From contig JACDQD010000010.1 of assembly GCA_019843655.1 (NCBI GenBank), forward strand, positions 7,733,637 through 7,797,636: a stretch of DNA of 64,000 bases, written 5' to 3'. The stretch comes from Lethocerus indicus (taxonomy: Eukaryota > Arthropoda > Insecta > Hemiptera > Belostomatidae). The notes under the pieces are model-generated. The model ran no database searches, was not told the origin of the DNA, and was given only the letters and a program-made list of their open reading frames with translations. Positions 58,701-64,000 of this stretch are shown piece by piece. Every line of letters starts with the position of its first letter. Within the stretch, counting starts at the first letter, position 1. The position numbers and the translations under genes were made by a program.

Positions 58701-60026
58701 GTGAGGCGCCGGTTACAGCTTGAGTTATTACCAAAGAAATGCCATTCTGCTTTAAGAACACCAAATTAGAACCTGAGTATTCATCGGTCAGGCGAATTTA
58801 AATTAAACGATTCTATTCAAATAGTTCATTATTCAAAGCAACACTGTACATACCTATTTTCGTATGCTGGACCTTCATTCTGCGCGAATACGCTTTCTTT
58901 CAGCGATTCGATCCGTAGCGTTTTTAAATATTTAGTTACTTTATCGGTGTAACTGTGCACTTGTTGTCTTTCGTTTCACCGACTTTCTATTTGTCACGCT
59001 TCCAGTGAAAGTAGTCGCCAGTTGGCGTGGAACTCGAATTTGGGAACCGGTCTAACTGACAACTCCATACGAGCCAATATTTGGAATATGAGTTTCCAAA
59101 ATCAATGCGGGAAATACAATCTTCTTCAGACTTTCTACAGTAGAATGAGAAATTGACTCAATTATTTTCTTTTTAAGCCTGGAACAAAACGGTAGAGAAG
59201 CAATGTTTCAGTGTATAAGTTCAATCTTTTCTATGCCAAAGCAATTAAATATCGATTATGAAATATCGACACTACACGCGGTAATCAATCAACTTGAGAC
59301 GATCTAAGGAATAATAATTTTAATCGTAATAGTTAGTCCTTAAATTTGAAGATCCGCAAGGATTTGGCCTATAGCGTAACTCCGGCTAATTTGGACTTGT
59401 GCAAGTTCGGTTTCAATTTCTGGTTATCTTTAGAGGTGACATAATTTCTTAATTGTGCTCCCGTCGTGTGGGCTTTATTATCTGTCTGTGGCTTCCTGTT
59501 TACTACTTGGGACGTGAACATTTGTCCAGGAAATTCGCGCCCTCGAAACGACTTTGGGGGTCTCACTTTTTATGAAGAGGCTGTGAGGGTTGTTATTTTT
59601 AAATGTTGCACGCTCGGGTGCAATCGCGATATTCCCAAACATAATTCAACTTATAAACGTCTTAAGTTATGACGAAATATATTATACCGCCAACACAACT
59701 TTAGACTTCTACGTTAAATAATGCAGGCCGTGTTCGGAGCTGTGTATTCGCGAGGCAAATCTGCTCTGTAGGTATTATCAGCCTTTTTAACGATTTATTT
59801 ATTTACGCGTTCAGGTGACCTGTACGGGCCGGATTACGGAGGTTTCGTAAGGCATAAATACAGCGGTGTGCCGATGCGGTACTGGTCGCTAGATGTCGCT
59901 AAGAGGAGGCCGTGGACAGAATTGCCGCCGCTTGGGTGCGCTAGTGGAGACGTCCAGTCTCAGCGCTACCAATACGCCGGCCAACAGTTCAAACGGGATA
60001 TTCGCCGCATCATCGCCGCTCCTTGA
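55636..60026 (+). CDS. Uncharacterised single-pass membrane protein, three exons
   Basis: Exons 55636-55740, 56771-56990 and 59815-60026 join in phase (0, then 1) with GT/AG borders and give 178 residues. The start ATG follows an in-frame TAA at 55633. The N-terminus is MPVSTSDMSPAMKTCCLAPD, a basic MDRRRFK precedes a membrane helix (GLAAVAGGCLLLMVVGGLFV), and a Pro-rich link leads to a Tyr/Trp/Arg-rich C-terminal part (DLYGPDYGGFVRHKYSGVPM, RYWSLDVAKRRPW). It ends RRIIAAP before TGA at 60024. I do not recognise the family. The last third of exon 2 reads more protein-like in another frame, so that segment is less certain. Codon third positions are GC-rich, as in tweety exons. Confidence 0.6.
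55765..55789. repeat. (TA)n microsatellite
   Basis: About 12 TA units just inside intron 1 of the small membrane-protein gene. Confidence 0.9.
56771..56990 (+). CDS. small membrane-protein gene, exon 2 (membrane helix)
   Basis: Acceptor ATATTTGAAG and donor GTAACC. VDSKGLAAVAGGCLLLMVVG then GLFVAYCPRQKPGTPLVEAQ is a membrane helix followed by a Pro-, Lys- and Glu-rich part. The phase leaves one G, which joins GT of exon 3 to make Gly. The neighbouring frame over the last 60 bases (EDTSHPGPTGSGASFTNDQI) also looks protein-like but would meet a stop in exon 3. Confidence 0.6.
57690..57766 (+). repeat. Decayed single arm of the hammerhead-type element
   Basis: GAAACCGGTCTAGCATAAGA and ACAAATCAGAGAGCGGCGAC match the right-arm end GAAACCGGTCTAGCAAAAGA and CCAAACCAGCGAGAGGAGAC. 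The upstream CUGANGA half is missing. Located in intron 2 of the small membrane-protein gene. Confidence 0.65.
59815..60026 (+). CDS. small membrane-protein gene, last exon
   Basis: The acceptor TTTACGCGTTCAG opens a 70-codon frame to TGA: DLYGPDYGGFVRHKYSGVPM, RYWSLDVAKRRPWTELPPLG, then a Gln/Tyr-rich part and KRDIRRIIAAP. The other two frames meet stops quickly. Its aromatic and basic content suggests a structured or interaction segment; function unknown. Confidence 0.65.
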
Positions 60027-61451
60027 AGATCTCAGGAATTAAAAGCGCCCTTAATTACACCATACAACCTATCTATTATGTTTACATAACCGTGCAAAAT
60101 CCCTAATTGGGAAAACATTTGGAGCAGTCTCTGCCGTTCTGTAGAGAACGGCGTACGGACTATCGAACCAACATCTTTACAGCGTACAGGCCTAATATGA
60201 CGGTTCCAAATGCGTAAATTAGCTCATCCGCTCATTCTCCGCGTTTCTGACCCCATATTGGAGCTCAGTCACTCCTTAAATCCTGAGACGCCGAAAAACG
60301 AAATCCGTCTCACAATATTGTCGCACGGTTGAGCCTCTTAAATGGCGACTGTATGCGGTTGGCTTCGTTCCGCTGGGTGGGTAATAGAGGAGTGAAACCC
60401 CGATTATTGGCTATAACGCCAGTACGACAGCAAGCCTCGGGCAGGCCTATTCGGCAGTGCACAAGAGTTGACCACCGGAGACTAATTTCTGAGATTAAAA
60501 CTGTTGGCTCGCGTAAAATTTCATTTCCGGAAATGCGTCCGAACACCTTCGTCTGACGCTTACTACACTTAATTCGCACGGCCGTGACACTGAAGTTTAT
60601 GGTCTCCGGGGACCTACAACTTGATGTGAAGAGCGCACAAATGATGTTGGGGAGATGTTCCGTGTACATAGTTGTGTATAATAATCGGCATTGCGTGAGA
60701 ATTATTTTGAAAAACTTGTTGTTTCCTACTACAGGGTATGGATTGTATAAATTGTAAAATAAATAATGAATTTTATTTAAGTCACGATCCACTATACAAC
60801 CTTGAGATAGCCTTAAGAATGCGCTATCCGCTCATGGCTGGGGGCGGCAGTGCGATGAAAGTCGCAGACTAAACCGTTATACGGTTTTTGTCCCTTTGCA
60901 GACCGGCCGTATAGTATTTGTCGCACAGTAATTACTTTTCAATCGCCAAGGGAAATGTTCGCTCATTTGTAAGTGGACTGTACTCGTAAGCGGAGTCCTT
61001 TTTACCTTTATTGTTTGCGTTGAATAAAATAATAGCGCCGAGCGGTGAAATCTATGACATTGTTATCGAGACGGCGCCTCTAAAATTGCATAGTTGGCAG
61101 CCTTGACAATGCAATGGAGGAAGGCCCACCGCCACCACCATCGCCAACAGATTTCCCCTTATTCGTGACGAATAATAAATACCGAATAATAATAAACGAA
61201 AATATAAATATCGCTCCACAAAACCACCAATTCCAAACAGTTTTTTTGTTAGTTCCAGGATCCCCCTTTCTCTAATTACAGTTCCAAGTGTTCTAATATC
61301 TGATCCATTATAAATCGCAAGGAAGTACACAGGAAAGTTTCAGTTTGTGACATATCGATGTTCTGGAAAACATGGGCAGTGTCTTTCCCCATCATATATG
61401 GGCTTACTGATGAAATATATCAGTTCTATATAGCGAACTCTGATAATATGG

Positions 61452-61504
<53 letters not shown>

Positions 61505-63592
61505 GTATATAGATAGTAATAGTATATAAATAGATGATATAGTGTAAATCTCCTGTCTGGCGGCGGATCCATCGGCCGGCACGTGCCCCTCCCGTAATAT
61601 CGCAATTGGCAGCGGTTGCGTTCCAAAAAGAGAAAAGGGAATAATCACGTCCGAACTATGAGTGTTAGGCCGTTTAATTGATGGCGATAAATAATTTATC
61701 GGACGGACTAAAGGCATCTTAATTTGAATTGGCATCCAGCTCCTTTCCCGCCGTAACGGCAACGTCTGTTACGTCAGTTTTCAACTAGCCTACGTCGATT
61801 TCAGCCGGACGAAAGGCCGGTTATGCGGTCAACAAGGCGCGCCCCTAAGTTAAAAACATCACTGGGCGTTCCATAACACTATGGACGCAATTAGAAAATT
61901 GTAATATTTCAATTGAAAAAGATTTATAATCGTTTTCTCGAAGTTCTGGAACGTCACCCTCTCGTGGCTTGTCGGTTGCGGGCGACGACCCCCGACCAAA
62001 GGGGTGCGAGCGCAGGAATAACGGGGCGTGGGAAAATCGCTATTAGTCGATAAATGCGTAAAGTACTGACTCGGTAGGGAGGCGGAAAACCTGTATCTCT
62101 TTGGGCAGGGCTGGTCTATGATAATATTTATGTTCCTAAGCGATCGTCGCAGTACCAGTCACTCCTACTAGGGCGCGTCTAGAAATCTGTATCGGGGATA
62201 CATAAATATTGAAACGTGGACGGATCTATCTGGTCGGAGAAAGGTACGTAGTCCTCTCACTGCATCCGAGGCACGGCACCCCCGGTATCCCGTTTCCTTG
62301 CGGCCCACCTTGTAACCCACACGGGGTTACTTACCTATTGGTTACGCTTTGCAGTTTATCCGGGCTCTGTACTATACCGTACGTTTGGCCGAATACTACT
62401 GGACGGACGGAGACCCGTGAGAAAGCGACCGGGGCCGCGATCCACTATCGTCGATCTCGAAAAATAATTTCAAAAATTAACAACACGGCGCGTGCAGATG
62501 TTACGACATACGTCAAATCCGTATCAAAAATCGGTGACAATATATTTTACAGGAAACAATTCATATATCCTTTTCATTCGCATATATCCTTTTTTCAACG
62601 AAGTGAAACTTTGGAACTGAGATTCGCGACAGCGCATTCAGCCATAAGCGGCGATGAATTTTAAATCGCCTTTTTTTTTAATAGGCTATATCTTTCGATA
62701 ATTCAAGAATTATGCATTGTATAGCCAGGGTACATTTTGAGTAAGGTTTTTTAAAACATTTTTCAGGATTGATCATTTTTTTCCATTCGATATCAAGTTT
62801 ATTAGTCTGATTCGAATAGCTCTAGGCTCCATTAATTGCGCAATATTTTATGCAATACTTTTACAATCCAATCAAACGAACGAGACCCACGGTTCGGTTG
62901 TAATAAAACTTAACTTGAATCTATGTCGCGGATAGCTTGGCACCGGCTCGTTGGTTCGCTCAATACTCAGCAACATGTTAAACAACAGACGGGAACGCAC
63001 TGTACTCGAAACTGTCGTCACTCCTAATCTTAATTTAAAGTCCCACGTCAGGCCGATTTCGGCTTTTCGCCGTATCTTTTCCGCTTGCTTCAGTACCCGA
63101 TCGAGTGTGATGACTCAATAGATTACACGCACCGGGAACAATTCAGTCGGCGGCGACCGTTTGGCGAGAAGCCGCCAGTCTTAGTTCTTGGCGTCGTTGC
63201 CATGGACGCAACGCAGTCCAATTGCCAAAAGCGGCGTCGCCAGAAATCGGGAAATGGAAGCGCTTAATGACGGGCGGGTTACGTAAATGGAGAAGAAGGC
63301 AGCCATGAAAGTAGAAGCGCCACTATTCTGTCGTCTCCCAAATGAAAGAGAGCGCCGGCCTGTCGGTCCCCGGACGTTGGTTAGCGCTACACTTAGTTGG
63401 GTCAATTAAGAAAGTAGAAAGTTTCCGCCTTTCTATGCCCGAAAAATATAGAAACACTACGGTCCATCAACCGGGGTTAGCTCAAGACAGGAGAGGATGA
63501 CGCAAAACCCGCAATCAGCGGGTTATTTATTATTATTTTATTCGTTTTTACATTTTTAATATTTGCTTAAAAATATTCTGAAAATTGATTGT
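60027..63592. other. gene-free stretch
   Basis: Open frames at 60310-60792 (160 codons, minus) and 62209-62664 (151 codons, plus) show no recognised motif and no splice context, and are not called. A short (ACCCGC/GCGGGT) hairpin lies at about 63507-63525. Confidence 0.45.
61454..61502. repeat. (TA)n microsatellite
   Basis: About 24 uninterrupted AT units, followed by an AT-rich ATAGTATATA stretch. Confidence 0.96.
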
Positions 63593-64000
63593 GGTGCGGA
63601 AATGTACTCAATTAAATAACGTTGGGTGCACTTGCACAGATAAACTAGTGCCACCCTAAGTGTGGTGCGGAAATGTACTTAACTAAAGTTCGTTGGGTCC
63701 ACTTGCACAGATAAACTAGCGCTCCCTGAGTATGGTGCGGAAATGTTCTTAACTAAAGTTCGTTGGGTGCACTTGCACAGATAAACTAGCGCCACCCTAA
63801 GTGTGGTGCGGAAATGTACTTAACTAAAGTTCGTTGGGTCCACTCGCACCGATAAACTAGCGCCCCCTGAGTGTGGTGCGGAAATGTACTTAACTAAAGT
63901 TCGTTGGGTACACTCGCACCGATAAACTAGCGCTCCCTGAGTGTGGTGCGGAAATGTACTTAACTAAAGTTCGTTGGGTCCACTCGCACCGATAAACTAG
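63593..64000 (-). repeat. 70-bp satellite array, opposite orientation, runs off the window
   Basis: About six 70-bp units of GTGGTGCGGAAATGTACTTA, ACTAAAGTTCGTTGGGT and GATAAACTAGCGC, the reverse complement of the array at 54043-54400. The first unit is the most diverged (CTCAATTAAATAACG), and later units become nearly identical toward 64000. The array continues beyond the window edge. Confidence 0.96.

Noticed and set aside
60310..60792. 160-codon minus-strand frame
   Set aside because: No recognised domain, no splice context, unusual residue mix, and an overlapping plus-strand frame. Could be a repeat but not supported.
62209..62664. 151-codon plus-strand frame
   Set aside because: No motif or family resemblance, and composition like the flanking intergenic DNA.
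63505..63530. ACCCGC/GCGGGT hairpin followed by T-rich DNA, like an intrinsic terminator
   Set aside because: Eukaryotic context and no gene ends here.
63593..64000. 70-bp satellite considered as a hammerhead-bearing satellite
   Set aside because: CTGAGTG and GGAAA occur but the CUGANGA core is not matched on either strand.

Overview
The window looks like a gene-poor, repeat-rich stretch of an arthropod nuclear genome, most likely an insect. The reasons are small coding exons with canonical GT/AG boundaries spread over tens of kilobases, Jockey-type LINE and hAT remnants, many (TA)n microsatellites, and short retroelements carrying hammerhead-ribozyme motifs of the kind known from Penelope-like elements. 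The species cannot be named from the sequence alone. Nothing bacterial, organellar or viral was recognised.

Layout. 1-23.6 kb holds no convincing host gene. It contains a frameshifted Jockey-like reverse transcriptase (about 1.74-2.90 kb, plus strand), two related minus-strand fragments (16.26-16.48 and 22.89-23.18 kb), and several short dispersed repeat families. 23.66-43.22 kb holds the main gene, a plus-strand tweety/TTYH-family membrane protein. Eight shared exons (23837-32524) are followed by two alternative C-terminal tails that continue in the same reading phase: a short tail exon at 36715-36868, or exons 42373-42506 plus 43045-43220. Its introns carry a duplicated composite repeat (24.57 and 27.83 kb), hammerhead-bearing foldback insertions (28.1 and 29.7 kb) and a hAT transposase 3' end (28.97-29.5 kb). 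The intron after exon 8 contains two overlapping open frames that look like a nested dicistronic gene: a 50-residue single-pass membrane peptide whose stop overlaps, by an ATGA, the start of a 256-residue unknown basic protein at 34051-34821.

From about 32.1 to 47.9 kb the DNA is markedly AT-rich and CpG-poor compared with both flanks. This covers the 3' part of tweety and its probable long 3' UTRs. 48-54 kb is intergenic, with a degenerate tandem array at 52.4 kb. A 70-bp satellite forms an array at 54.04-54.40 kb, and the same satellite in the opposite orientation runs from 63.59 kb to the window end. Between the two lies a three-exon plus-strand gene (55636-60026) for an unrecognised 178-residue protein with one membrane segment.

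The most interesting items are the hammerhead-bearing foldback elements, one of which has a 13-bp target duplication and a paralogous empty site 3.5 kb away. Next are the ATGA-overlapping frames inside the tweety intron, and the oppositely oriented satellite arrays around the small membrane-protein gene.
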